DNA of 49,787 nt from Lysobacter sp. Its GTDB lineage: Bacteria; Pseudomonadota; Gammaproteobacteria; Xanthomonadales; Xanthomonadaceae. Below the pieces are notes generated by a model that was not told the DNA's origin, did not search any database, and was given only the letters and a program-made list of their open reading frames with translations. Position numbers and translations under genes: made by a program. The stretch is taken from the NCBI GenBank assembly GCA_027306995.1, contig DAHUXS010000007.1, positions 1-49,787 of the forward strand. Reading direction: 5' to 3'. This document shows positions 11,600 to 19,601 of the stretch, one piece after another (positions within the stretch are counted from its first letter, which is position 1; every line of letters begins with the position of its first letter).

Positions 11600-11623
11600 A
11601 CAACGGGCCTCGTGGCCCGTTGT
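11600..11623. terminator. Terminator between clpB and the TonB-dependent receptor
   Basis: A 10-bp perfect stem (ACAACGGGCC / GGCCCGTTGT) closes on TCGT. On the minus strand it is followed by TTTTTT, making a canonical terminator for the TonB-dependent receptor gene. On the plus strand the downstream run is weaker, but the hairpin may also stop clpB transcription. Confidence 0.85.
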
Positions 11624-11648
11624 CGTTGTTGCGGAAGTCAGCCGGCAA

Positions 11649-14054
11649 TCACCAGCTGAAGCCGACCTTGCCGTACACGTAGCGTCCACTGAAACCGAAT
11701 GGCGACAGGCTGCTGTACGGGAACTGGCCGCTGGTCGAGTTGACGAAGGCGTTCTCGTCCGGATAGGTGTTGAACAGGTTGTCGGCACCGACCGTGAACT
11801 TCCAGCCGCCCAGCTTGTAGCTGACCGCCGCATCGGCGATCCACTTCGCGCTGTAGGTCTGGTCGATCGTGGTGGTCGGCGGCACCACGCGCGAGGTCAC
11901 GCTGCCATAGCGGGTGCCCGACAGCGAGGCCTCCCAATTGCGCGCTTTCCACAAGCCGGACAGCGTGATCTTGTTGCGCGGGAAGCCTTCCTCGATGCGG
12001 CCGATTTCCGTGCGATCGATGCGCTGCAGGTTCAGGCCGGCCGACTGCAGCACTGCCGGATTCGGTGCGATGTGCGTGATCTTGGTGCTGCTGTAGTTGT
12101 AACCGGCGGTCAGGTCGAGCGTGCTGCCGCCGTCGAGGCGCCAGCGATAGCTGCTCACCAGATCGACACCGCGGCTGCGGGTATCGACCGCGTTGGTGAA
12201 GTAGCGGCCGCCGGTCACGCCGAAGATGCCCTGCGATTGAAGCAACGCGATCACGCCATTGCCGGTGAGGTTGGAGGACAGCACGATGCGATCCTTCACG
12301 TTCACCTGGTAGGCGTCCACGGTCACGAACAGGCCATGCAACGGTTGCGCCACCACGCCGAGGCTGGCCGACTTCGACGTTTCAGGTTTCAGCGGTTCGG
12401 CGCCGAAAGCCTTGGCGGTCGCGCTGCTGGCCGGGAAGGTGCGGATCTCGAACGGATTGGGATTGCCCGCCAGGAAGTTGGTGCTGACGGTCTGGAAGTA
12501 CTGCTGCGCAAGCGACGGCGCGCGGAATCCGGTCGAGACGGTGCCGCGCAGGGCGAAGTTCGGGGTGAAGGCGTAGCGCGCCGAGAGCTTGCCAGAGGTC
12601 TTGCTGCCGAAGTCGCTGAAGTGCTCGTAACGCACCGCCGCGTCGGCGCTGAACTTGCTGGTGATGTCGGTTTCGGCATCGGCGTACACGGCGTAGCTGC
12701 GGCGGTGGTAATGGCCGGACACCGACGGCGCGAAACCACCGAAGCCCTGCGCACCCGGCCTGTTCGGGTTGATCGCGGCGTAGGAGAGGTATTCGCCCGG
12801 AGACTGGTTCCACTTGTCGTAGCGCGATTCGGCGCCGAAGGCGACGCTCAGCGGCGATGCGGCGCCGATGTTGAATTGCTTGCGCAGGTCGAGATTCACC
12901 ACGTTCTGGGTGGTTTCCAGCGCGCCATCGTAGAACTGGGTGGGCGAAGCCGTGCCAAGGCCGACGTTGAGGGTGTGGCGAGTGTAGAAATCGAGATGGT
13001 TGTAACCGTAGTTGTAGCTCAGGTCCCAATCCCAGTCGTTGCCGAGGGTGCCACGCGCGCCCAGCACCGCGGAGTTGTCCTTGGAGATGTTGTTGATCTC
13101 CGGCACGTAGCCGAGCGGATAGACCGCGGGAACGTTGTTGGCGCTTCCCGGCGCGCGGAAGAACGCGTAGGACGTGATGTCGCGGTTGCTCGCCGTGCCC
13201 CAGCCATACAACTCGATCTTGTCGTTGATCTTGAAGCTGCTGTTCACGGAGATTGCGTGGGCGCGAACCGAAGGCTCGCCGAAGATGAAGGCCGTCTGGC
13301 CGACCGCCGCCTGCGCGGGCGACGGCGCGCCCTGGTACGGGCCTGCGCGATTGGTGTGTTCCTGTCTGTTCACTTGTGCGGACAGATGGACGGAGCCGCG
13401 TTCACCTGCGAACTTGAAGCCGGCGTCACCGGCGACTTCGACACGTTCACCATCGCCTTCGGCGGTCTTGCCCTGCGAATAAGACAGGCTGCCGCCATGA
13501 TCGGCGCCCTTCAGGATCACGTTGACGACGCCGGCGATGGCGTCGGAACCGTATTGCGCCGACGCGCCGTCACGCAGCACTTCGACATGGTCGATGGCCG
13601 ACATCGGGATGGTGTTGAGATCGACCGGCGCCGAGCCGCGACCCACCGAACCGTTGATGTTGAGCAGCGAGGAGGTGTGGCGGCGCTTGCCGTTGACCAG
13701 CACCAGCACCTGGTCGGGCGCGAGGCCGCGCAGCTGCGCCGGGCGAATCGCGCTGGTGCCATCGGTCAGGGCCGGGCGGGGGAAATTGAGCGACGGCAGC
13801 ACGCGCGACAATGCGGTCGCAAGCTCCGAGGTGCCGGTGGCCTTCAGCGTTTCCGCCGAGACGATGTCGATCGGCGACTGCGAGGTCACGACGGTGCGGG
13901 TGCTGGTACGGGTGCCGGTGACCACGACCTTGTCGAGATCGCTCTTGTCGGCCTGGGCTGCCGGCGCGGCCGGGGCAGCGGTCTGGGCGAAGGCGGCCAG
14001 CGGACTGGCAAGGCCGGCGGCAATGGCCACGGAAAGCAGGGAAAGACGGGTCAT
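11649..14054 (-). CDS. TonB-dependent outer-membrane receptor, substrate unknown
   Basis: An active-transport outer-membrane receptor. The 801-residue precursor has a signal peptide (GLASPLAAFAQ), a TonB-box-like segment near VVVTGTRTST, a plug domain (SPIDIVSAETLKATG; QVLVLVNGKRRH; VEVLRDGASAQYGSDAIAGV) and a long beta-barrel ending in an aromatic residue (KVGFSW), as required for BAM recognition. The start at 14054 is supported by AAGGAGGT 5 bases upstream; longer in-frame starts would place extra residues before the signal peptide. The neighbours do not reveal the substrate. A terminator follows and a plausible promoter precedes it. Confidence 0.93.
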   Translation of the reverse strand: MTRLSLLSVAIAAGLASPLAAFAQTAAPAAPAAQADKSDLDKVVVTGTRTSTRTVVTSQSPIDIVSAETLKATGTSELATALSRVLPSLNFPRPALTDGTSAIRPAQLRGLAPDQVLVLVNGKRRHTSSLLNINGSVGRGSAPVDLNTIPMSAIDHVEVLRDGASAQYGSDAIAGVVNVILKGADHGGSLSYSQGKTAEGDGERVEVAGDAGFKFAGERGSVHLSAQVNRQEHTNRAGPYQGAPSPAQAAVGQTAFIFGEPSVRAHAISVNSSFKINDKIELYGWGTASNRDITSYAFFRAPGSANNVPAVYPLGYVPEINNISKDNSAVLGARGTLGNDWDWDLSYNYGYNHLDFYTRHTLNVGLGTASPTQFYDGALETTQNVVNLDLRKQFNIGAASPLSVAFGAESRYDKWNQSPGEYLSYAAINPNRPGAQGFGGFAPSVSGHYHRRSYAVYADAETDITSKFSADAAVRYEHFSDFGSKTSGKLSARYAFTPNFALRGTVSTGFRAPSLAQQYFQTVSTNFLAGNPNPFEIRTFPASSATAKAFGAEPLKPETSKSASLGVVAQPLHGLFVTVDAYQVNVKDRIVLSSNLTGNGVIALLQSQGIFGVTGGRYFTNAVDTRSRGVDLVSSYRWRLDGGSTLDLTAGYNYSSTKITHIAPNPAVLQSAGLNLQRIDRTEIGRIEEGFPRNKITLSGLWKARNWEASLSGTRYGSVTSRVVPPTTTIDQTYSAKWIADAAVSYKLGGWKFTVGADNLFNTYPDENAFVNSTSGQFPYSSLSPFGFSGRYVYGKVGFSW

Positions 14055-14082
14055 GGGTGACCTCCTTGTTTGAGTTAACGCA

Positions 14083-14111
14083 GAATTAACATTGATGTTG
14101 CAGTGCGTCAA
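14083..14111 (-). promoter_or_regulatory. Putative sigma-70 promoter of the TonB-dependent receptor gene
   Basis: On the minus strand TTGACG (14111-14106) is followed after 17 bases by TAATTC (14088-14083), about 30 bases upstream of the start codon. The -35 box is good and the -10 box is weak. Confidence 0.4.
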
Positions 14112-14162
14112 TTGCATCTGCAGGCATGACGTTATTCCTTTTTAACGCATTTTCAACGAATC

Positions 14163-14178
14163 GCGTAAACGGTTTCAC
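14163..14178. promoter_or_regulatory. LacI-family-like operator upstream of the receptor gene
   Basis: GCGTAAACGGTTTCAC resembles imperfect palindromic operators of LacI/GalR-type repressors (GTAAAC..GTTTCAC). It lies upstream of the receptor promoter and just beyond the sulP stop codon. The match is partial and no such regulator gene is in the window. Confidence 0.3.
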
Positions 14179-14183
14179 ACGAA

Positions 14184-15788
14184 TCAATCGTGGACCGCGT
14201 CATCCACGCTCCAGTAGCGCAGGTCCGCGGGCGGCAGGTCTGGCAGGCGGGCGCGGTCGAGCAGATCGACGATGCGCTGGCGCGGGCGGGCGATCCGCAG
14301 CCCGATGCCACGGTTACGCAGCCAGGTGGCGAAGTTGCCGAGCACCTCCACCGAGGTGCCGTCGAGATCCGAGGACGCTTCCAGGCTCACCACCACGGTG
14401 TGGATGCCGTGTGCCTCGAGAACGCGGGTGTGGGCGACATCGAACATCGCCGCGGCATTGCCGAAGAACAGCGGCTCCTCGGGACGCAGCACCAGCCAGC
14501 CGGGAACGGCGCGGGCATCGGGATGCTGGTCGATGCGGACGAAATCGTGGCTGCCGGGCAGGCGCCCGAGCACGCTCAGGCGCGGCGTCGAGACCTGGTG
14601 CAGCCACAGCACGATGCTGAGCACGACGGCGATCAGCAGGCCGTTGAGGATGCCGAACACCAGCACCGCGATGGCTGCGGCGATCAGCAGCAGGCGATCG
14701 CGCCGCCACAGGAAATAGGGCCGGAATGCCGAAGGCGCCCAGGCGCCGGAGACGGCATGGATGACGATCGCCGCCAACACCGGTAACGGGATGCGCGCGA
14801 TCAGCGGCGCACAGACGATGACGAGGATCGCGCTGGCGAGCGCTGCGAAGAGTCCGGCACGGCGTGACTGGGCACCGGCATCGTCGTTGGCGCTGGTGGC
14901 GGTGAAGCCGGCGCCGACCGGCAGTCCGCGCAACACGCCCGATGCAACATTGGCGATGGCGAGCGCAAACAGGTCGCGATTGCGCTGCACCGGATCGCCG
15001 TGGCGCATCGCCGCTGCGGTGATCGCGCTGTAGGACTCGGCGTAGAGCACCAGCACCAATGCGGCGCCGAGTTGCAGCGTGCCCAGCCATTCGCCTGCAG
15101 GTGGCAATGCAGGCGCGGCGAACGTCGGCAGCAGCGTCGACGGACCGACCGATGCAACGCCATGCGCGGACAGCCATGGCGATAACGCGATGCCGACCGC
15201 GGCGACGACGAATGCGCCGGGCAGTTTGCGCAGGCGCGCGAACGCGAACAGCAGCGCCAGTGCGGCGATGCCGGTGGCGAGGCTCGGCCACGCCCAACGC
15301 GAATAGCCCTGCAGCAGTTCCGCGAACATCATCAGCGGTTGCGCTTGCGTCGACGAAATCTGCACCAGATGCGCGCATTGCTTGATGGCGATGACGCAGG
15401 CGAGTCCGGCGGCATAGCCGCGCAAGACCGGTCGCGCGATCAGGTTCGACAATCCACCTAGCCTCAGCAGTGCCGCGATTGCGAAGCAGATGCCGGTGGC
15501 GATCACCAGCGTGGCCGCGAACGCGGCGCGATCGACGGCCGAATGCGCCGCGGCGATATCGGCCGCGAGCAGTGCCGCCGCCGATGACGTTCCGGAAACG
15601 ATGGCGAAGCGGCTCTGGCCGAGCACGCCGTACACCAGCAGACCGGCCAGCAATGCGATGACGCCTGCGCTTGGCGGCAGGCCGGCGATCCCGGAATAGG
15701 CCAGCGCTTCCGGCACCAGCAACGCGGCGACCGACAATCCGGCAATGGCGTCGCCGCGCAAGCCGGGAGCGGCGGGCGTCGTGTTCAC
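14184..15788 (-). CDS. SulP (SLC26) family anion transporter with STAS domain
   Basis: An inner-membrane anion permease; SulP proteins carry sulfate, bicarbonate or dicarboxylates and this one cannot be assigned. The 534-residue protein has some ten to twelve hydrophobic segments starting at GDAIAGLSVAALLVPEALAYSGIAG, the conserved first transmembrane pair of the family, and a C-terminal STAS domain (about 410-530: HTVVVSLEASSDLDGTSVEV). The GTG start at 15788 overlaps the stop codon of the preceding gene (GTGA), so translation is probably coupled to the ParB-like gene. The longer in-frame extension upstream is antisense-free but merely re-reads the preceding gene. Confidence 0.88.
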   Translation of the reverse strand: MNTTPAAPGLRGDAIAGLSVAALLVPEALAYSGIAGLPPSAGVIALLAGLLVYGVLGQSRFAIVSGTSSAAALLAADIAAAHSAVDRAAFAATLVIATGICFAIAALLRLGGLSNLIARPVLRGYAAGLACVIAIKQCAHLVQISSTQAQPLMMFAELLQGYSRWAWPSLATGIAALALLFAFARLRKLPGAFVVAAVGIALSPWLSAHGVASVGPSTLLPTFAAPALPPAGEWLGTLQLGAALVLVLYAESYSAITAAAMRHGDPVQRNRDLFALAIANVASGVLRGLPVGAGFTATSANDDAGAQSRRAGLFAALASAILVIVCAPLIARIPLPVLAAIVIHAVSGAWAPSAFRPYFLWRRDRLLLIAAAIAVLVFGILNGLLIAVVLSIVLWLHQVSTPRLSVLGRLPGSHDFVRIDQHPDARAVPGWLVLRPEEPLFFGNAAAMFDVAHTRVLEAHGIHTVVVSLEASSDLDGTSVEVLGNFATWLRNRGIGLRIARPRQRIVDLLDRARLPDLPPADLRYWSVDDAVHD

Positions 15789-16411
15789 GCGTGGTGCGGT
15801 CCGCTCCAGCCGGGCAGGTAGGACGCATCGGGCTGTTGCGCCAACTCCACCGCGCGCTTGATGTCGGCCTTGGCCGGGCGCGATTTCTTCAGCTTGAACT
15901 GCGGCCGGAAGAAATCGGCCCAGAGGAATTCCGAATAGGGCAGCGCATCCTTGGCATAACCGCCATGCGTGCGCACGTAAGCGGACAACGCACGATAGGG
16001 GTCGTCCTGCATCTCGTGCAGGGATTCCGGGATTTCCGAGAAGGCGACGCGATGGCCATCGCGATCGTAGGGATGGGCCCAGCGGAAATATTCCATCGTC
16101 CGCCAGAACACCGATCCTTCCAGCATCGAGAAGTCGCGCTGGATCATCGCTGTTGCAGTGGTGATGCCGTCGAGCAGCATCGCCAGGCCAAGATGGTGGT
16201 GATCGACGATATAGACCTGCCGGTCGGGACCGAGCACGCCGGGAAAGACGTGCGAAGCGATCATCTCCTGGCGCTTGTTGCGCCCGAGTTTCTGCCACTC
16301 GCGGCGCTTGTCGTCCACTTCGGCCATGCCGACGGAAATCTGGGTGGGACGCGCCGCGCGCAGGTCGAGCGTGGCGATGGTCGGGTGGAACGGTTTCGAT
16401 TTCTTCGGCAT
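15785..16411 (-). CDS. ParB-like nuclease family protein (ParBc_2)
   Basis: The 208-residue protein resembles the putative ParB-like nuclease family PF08857 as I recall it: a short N-terminal strand region (TQISVGMAEVDDKRREW), the central QVYIVDHHHLGLAMLLDG motif and a conserved C-terminal YSEFLWADFFRP. No HTH or DNA-partition partner (ParA) is present, so a role in chromosome partition is unlikely despite common naming. It lies 10 bases after the oxygenase gene and overlaps the sulP start by 4 bases, so the three probably form one operon. The real function is unknown. Confidence 0.7.
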   Translation of the reverse strand: MPKKSKPFHPTIATLDLRAARPTQISVGMAEVDDKRREWQKLGRNKRQEMIASHVFPGVLGPDRQVYIVDHHHLGLAMLLDGITTATAMIQRDFSMLEGSVFWRTMEYFRWAHPYDRDGHRVAFSEIPESLHEMQDDPYRALSAYVRTHGGYAKDALPYSEFLWADFFRPQFKLKKSRPAKADIKRAVELAQQPDASYLPGWSGPHHA

Positions 16412-16421
16412 TGCGAAGTCC

Positions 16422-17318
16422 TCAGCTGTGATATGGGCGCTCGCGCATCCACTTGGTGGCGATCCACTTCTCGCCCGCGGTCACCGGCGCGCCGCCGTGG
16501 AAGGACATGGTGTCGCTGCGGCCTTCGCGATCGGTATAGGCGAAATAGACCGCGTTGCCGGTTTGCGGCACCACTTCGATGTCGCCGTTGGGGAAAGTGG
16601 TCTGGCCGCCGCCCTCGACATCGTTGAGGTACATCACCAGTGTCGCGACGCGCTGGCCGAACTTGAGGTGCATGGCTTCGCCGGGCGAGGCGAAATCGAA
16701 ATAGTCGTAATGCGCCTGGTATTCGGCGCCGACGGTGTAACGCATCACTTGCAGGCCTTCGCCGTGCGGTACCGGGATGCCGGTCAGCGCTTCGATGCGC
16801 TTGTCGATGCGATCGATCAGCGGTGTTTCGGCGAGACGCAGCATCACCAGTTCGCTGGTGCGACGCTCGTCCACCAGGTCGCCGCCGTCGACGCTGTTGA
16901 CCACGGTGGCGCGGCTGATGCGGCCACGCGCGTATTCGATCAGTTCGCGGCATTCGTCGGCTGTCAGGAGGTTCGCCAGAGCCAGCACGTAGGGACGGCC
17001 GGAACGCGCGACGACCTGGATGTCGCCATGGTCGGAGGGGACGCGATTGCGTGCTTCCGCCAGCGGGATCGGATGCGCGGGCGTGAATTCCTCGGCCCAA
17101 GTGGCGGCGGGCTTGGCGTTTTCGGCGGCCTTGGCCTGCTTGGCGATGATTTCGTCGAGCTTTGCCGGCGTGTCGAAGGCGAGCGCGCAGGCTTGTTCGG
17201 TGGTCTTGGCGTCGTAGCCGGTGCCGAGCATCGAGGCCATCACCATCTCGCGCGAGGTGCCGTCGTCGAGGCGGTCGCGCAGCCAGCGGGCGAGGTCGAT
17301 ATGCAGTTGCAGGCTCAT
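16422..17318 (-). CDS. 2-oxoglutarate/Fe(II) dioxygenase, prolyl 4-hydroxylase type
   Basis: A predicted protein hydroxylase. The 298-residue protein has an N-terminal helical segment of about 90 residues and a C-terminal P4H domain. The iron ligands are visible as H203-x-D205 (QAHYDYFD) and H274 (MSFHGGAPV), and K284 (EKWIATKW) is placed to bind 2-oxoglutarate. The start at 17318 follows a plausible -10 box and gives the normal bacterial P4H length. Bacterial relatives hydroxylate elongation factor Tu or other proteins; the target here is unknown. It heads an operon with the ParB-like and SulP genes. Confidence 0.88.
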   Translation of the reverse strand: MSLQLHIDLARWLRDRLDDGTSREMVMASMLGTGYDAKTTEQACALAFDTPAKLDEIIAKQAKAAENAKPAATWAEEFTPAHPIPLAEARNRVPSDHGDIQVVARSGRPYVLALANLLTADECRELIEYARGRISRATVVNSVDGGDLVDERRTSELVMLRLAETPLIDRIDKRIEALTGIPVPHGEGLQVMRYTVGAEYQAHYDYFDFASPGEAMHLKFGQRVATLVMYLNDVEGGGQTTFPNGDIEVVPQTGNAVYFAYTDREGRSDTMSFHGGAPVTAGEKWIATKWMRERPYHS

Positions 17319-17349
17319 GGGTCCGGAGTGTGCAGCGTTGCCAGCGCCC

Positions 17350-17377
17350 AGTGTAGCGGGCGGCGATCGGGTAGACT
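17350..17377. promoter_or_regulatory. Divergent -10 boxes for the hydroxylase operon and the B12 riboswitch
   Basis: Minus-strand TACACT (17355-17350) would start transcription about 25 bases before the hydroxylase ATG. Plus-strand TAGACT (17372-17377) would start it at about 17384, which is exactly the 5' edge of the riboswitch. Neither has a clear -35 box. Confidence 0.35.
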
Positions 17378-17381
17378 GTGT

Positions 17382-17553
17382 GGGCCTCGGTGACCGCGTG
17401 AGCGGTTGAAACGGGAATCCGGTGAAATTCCGGAGCTGCCCCCGCAACGGTAGGCGAGCAGAACCCTCAAGGGTTCAGGACAGGCGAATGCCACTGTGCT
17501 TCGAGCATGGGAAGGCGCCGTTCCGCAACGCTCGCGAGCCCGGAGACCGGCCG
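17382..17553 (+). promoter_or_regulatory. Cobalamin (adenosylcobalamin) riboswitch
   Basis: The conserved core of the cobalamin riboswitch is present in order: GAAACGGGAATCCGGTGAAA with its ATTCCGGAGCTG partner (about 17408-17437), CCCCCGCAACGGTA (17439-17452), the B12-box region GCCACTG (17490-17496), GGGAAGGCGCCG (17509-17520) and the closing CCCGGAGACCGGCC (17540-17552). Binding of a cobalamin should lower expression of the BtuB-like receptor downstream. Confidence 0.95.
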
Positions 17554-17619
17554 AAGCATTCCCGGACATGCGGTGGGCATGGTGGCGGTGATCGCGGTCA
17601 GTCCGCGTGTCCGTTACGC

Positions 17620-17676
17620 GCTCCTGCATGTCGTTTCCATCGACTTTCCCCGCGCGGGCAGGCGCGGAGCAGGAGC
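17620..17676 (+). promoter_or_regulatory. Candidate Shine-Dalgarno sequestering helix for btuB
   Basis: GCTCCTGC (17620-17627) is an exact 8-base complement of GCAGGAGC (17669-17676), which contains the AGGAG ribosome-binding site of the receptor. Between them a smaller hairpin CCGCGC..GCGCGG would bring the strands together. This suits a translational OFF state for the upstream riboswitch. Pairing is deduced by eye. Confidence 0.45.
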
Positions 17677-17680
17677 CAAC

Positions 17681-19555
17681 ATGCCATCCAACCAAACCCC
17701 TTCCCCGCGCGTGCTCGCCATCGCGCTGGCCATTGCCGCGTCGCCGGCATTCGCGCAACAGCAGGCCGACCAGAGCGATCTCGGCACCGTCAGCGTCACC
17801 GGCACCCGCAGCGAACGCGGCCCGGCTTCGCTCGCCGCCAGCACCACCATCACCCGGGCCGACATTGAACGCCTGCAGCCGTCGTCGCTGCCGGAACTGC
17901 TGCGCGGCCAGCCGGGTCTCGCCATCTACAACCAGGGCGGCGAAGGCAAGGTCTCTGCGGTCTTCCTGCGCGGCACCGGCAACGGCCAGACGCTGGTGAT
18001 GATCGATGGCGTGAAGGTCGGCTCGGTCTCGGCCGGTTTCGCCGCCCTCACCGACATCCCGGTGTCGCAGATCGAGCGCATCGAAATCGTGCGCGGCCCG
18101 ATGTCGTCGCTGTACGGATCGGAAGCGATGGGCGGCGTGATCCAGATCTTCACCCGTCGTCCCAATGCCGATGGCGTGGCGCCGCACGTCGGCGTGTCCT
18201 TCGGCACCTACGACACCTGGAAGGGCGACGCCGGCATCGATGGTCGCCACGGCGGACTGTGGTATTCCGCCAACGTCGGCTACGACCGCACCCGCGGTTT
18301 CAATGCCTGCAATGGCGATCCCGTCACCTTCGCCGGTTGCGGCACCTACGAGCCCGATCGCGATGGCTATCGCAACCGTTCCGCCAACGTCGCGCTCGGC
18401 TACCGCTTCAACGATGCTTGGAAGGCCGATGCCCGCGTGATGCGCATCGAGGGCGACAACGAGTACGACGGTTCCTGGGCCAATCGCAGCAAGATCGTGC
18501 AGCAGGTCGCCGGCGCGCACGTGCAGTACGCACCGCTGGCGTGGCTGGCGTTCGACCTCAATGCCGGCCGCAACGATGACCAGTCGAAGAACTATGGCAG
18601 CTACGGTTTCGCGGGTTACATCAACACGCGCCGCGACACCGCCAGCCTCAAGGCCGACATCGGCACGCGCACCAATCTCGCCACCGTCGGCGTCGACTGG
18701 CAGCGCGATTCGCTGGCCAGCGACACCGTCTTCGATGCCACGCGTCGCAATACGCGCGCCGTCTTCGCCGACTGGCGCGGCGACTTCGGTTCGCAGCACC
18801 TGCAGTTGGGCGCGCGCCACGAGGACAACAGCCAGTTCGGCAAACACGATACCGGCCACGTTGCCTGGGGCTGGGACATCACCAAGGCACTACGCGTGAG
18901 CGCGAGCTACGGCACCGCCTTCCGCGCGCCGACCTTCAACGATCTCTATTACCCCGGTTTCAGCAATCCGAACCTGCGTCCGGAAACCTCGCGCAGCATC
19001 GAACTCGGCGTCGACGGTTCGCAGGGCTGGGGTCGCTGGAGCGTCCATGCCTATCGCAACGAACTGCACGACCTGATCGCGTTCAATCCGTTCCTGACTT
19101 CGCCGCGCAGCCCGTGGGGCATGCCCGACAACATCCAGCGTGCGCGCGTCGATGGCGTCGAAGCTTCGCTGGGCACCACGCTGGCGCAGTGGGACATCAA
19201 CGCGACCGCCAGCGTGATCGATCCGCGCAACCGCACGGTGGGCGCCGACTACGACAACCTGCTCAACCGTCGTCCGCAGCGCATGGGCCGCATCGACGCC
19301 GATCGCAAGTTCGGCAAGTGGAGCGTCGGTGCATCGATCAATGCCGCCAGCCACCGTTTCGACGATCCGTCCAACAAGGTGCGCATGGGCGGTTACGCCA
19401 CCAGCGACCTGCGCCTGGCCTATCGCCCGGACACGGCCTGGACGCTGCAGCTGACGGCGCAGAACATCTTCGACAAGGCCTACGAAACCGCGCGCTGGTA
19501 CAACCAGGCCGGTCGCACGCTGATGTTCAGCGCGCGCTGGTCACCGAAGCAGTAA
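17681..19555 (+). CDS. btuB: TonB-dependent vitamin B12 receptor
   Basis: An outer-membrane receptor for cobalamins, energised by TonB. The 624-residue precursor has a signal peptide (ALAIAASPAFAQ), a TonB-box-like LGTVSVTGTRSE, a plug domain (LVMIDGVKVGSVSAGF; IEIVRGPMSSLYGSEAMGGV) and a 22-strand-type barrel ending in FSARWSPKQ. The size matches BtuB (about 600), far smaller than the other receptor in this window. The upstream cobalamin riboswitch makes B12 or a precursor corrinoid the likely substrate. The start at 17681 has AGGAG 5 bases upstream and agrees with the signal peptide. No btuF, btuC or btuD gene is in the window. Confidence 0.93.
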   Translation: MPSNQTPSPRVLAIALAIAASPAFAQQQADQSDLGTVSVTGTRSERGPASLAASTTITRADIERLQPSSLPELLRGQPGLAIYNQGGEGKVSAVFLRGTGNGQTLVMIDGVKVGSVSAGFAALTDIPVSQIERIEIVRGPMSSLYGSEAMGGVIQIFTRRPNADGVAPHVGVSFGTYDTWKGDAGIDGRHGGLWYSANVGYDRTRGFNACNGDPVTFAGCGTYEPDRDGYRNRSANVALGYRFNDAWKADARVMRIEGDNEYDGSWANRSKIVQQVAGAHVQYAPLAWLAFDLNAGRNDDQSKNYGSYGFAGYINTRRDTASLKADIGTRTNLATVGVDWQRDSLASDTVFDATRRNTRAVFADWRGDFGSQHLQLGARHEDNSQFGKHDTGHVAWGWDITKALRVSASYGTAFRAPTFNDLYYPGFSNPNLRPETSRSIELGVDGSQGWGRWSVHAYRNELHDLIAFNPFLTSPRSPWGMPDNIQRARVDGVEASLGTTLAQWDINATASVIDPRNRTVGADYDNLLNRRPQRMGRIDADRKFGKWSVGASINAASHRFDDPSNKVRMGGYATSDLRLAYRPDTAWTLQLTAQNIFDKAYETARWYNQAGRTLMFSARWSPKQ

Positions 19556-19569
19556 GGAACGCCTGAATC

Positions 19570-19599
19570 AAGCCACGCCGCGAAGCGGCGTCGGCTTGC
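19570..19599. terminator. Hairpin terminator between btuB and the serine hydrolase gene
   Basis: CAAGCC-ACGCCGC, loop GAA, GCGGCGT-c-GGCTTG forms a 13-bp stem with one bulged base between two converging genes. It lacks a long T tract, so it may stop both transcripts only partly or act as a 3' stabiliser. Confidence 0.6.
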
Positions 19600-19601
19600 A
19601 T

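Noticed and set aside
12072-14060. A 662-residue plus-strand open frame opposite the TonB-dependent receptor
   Set aside because: No recognisable domain, Arg/Gly/Val-rich composition of antisense frames in GC-rich DNA, and full overlap with a gene of clear homology.
15785-16411. A chromosome-partition (ParAB-parS) system
   Set aside because: The gene is only ParB-like in fold family; no ParA, no HTH and no parS-like palindromes are near it.
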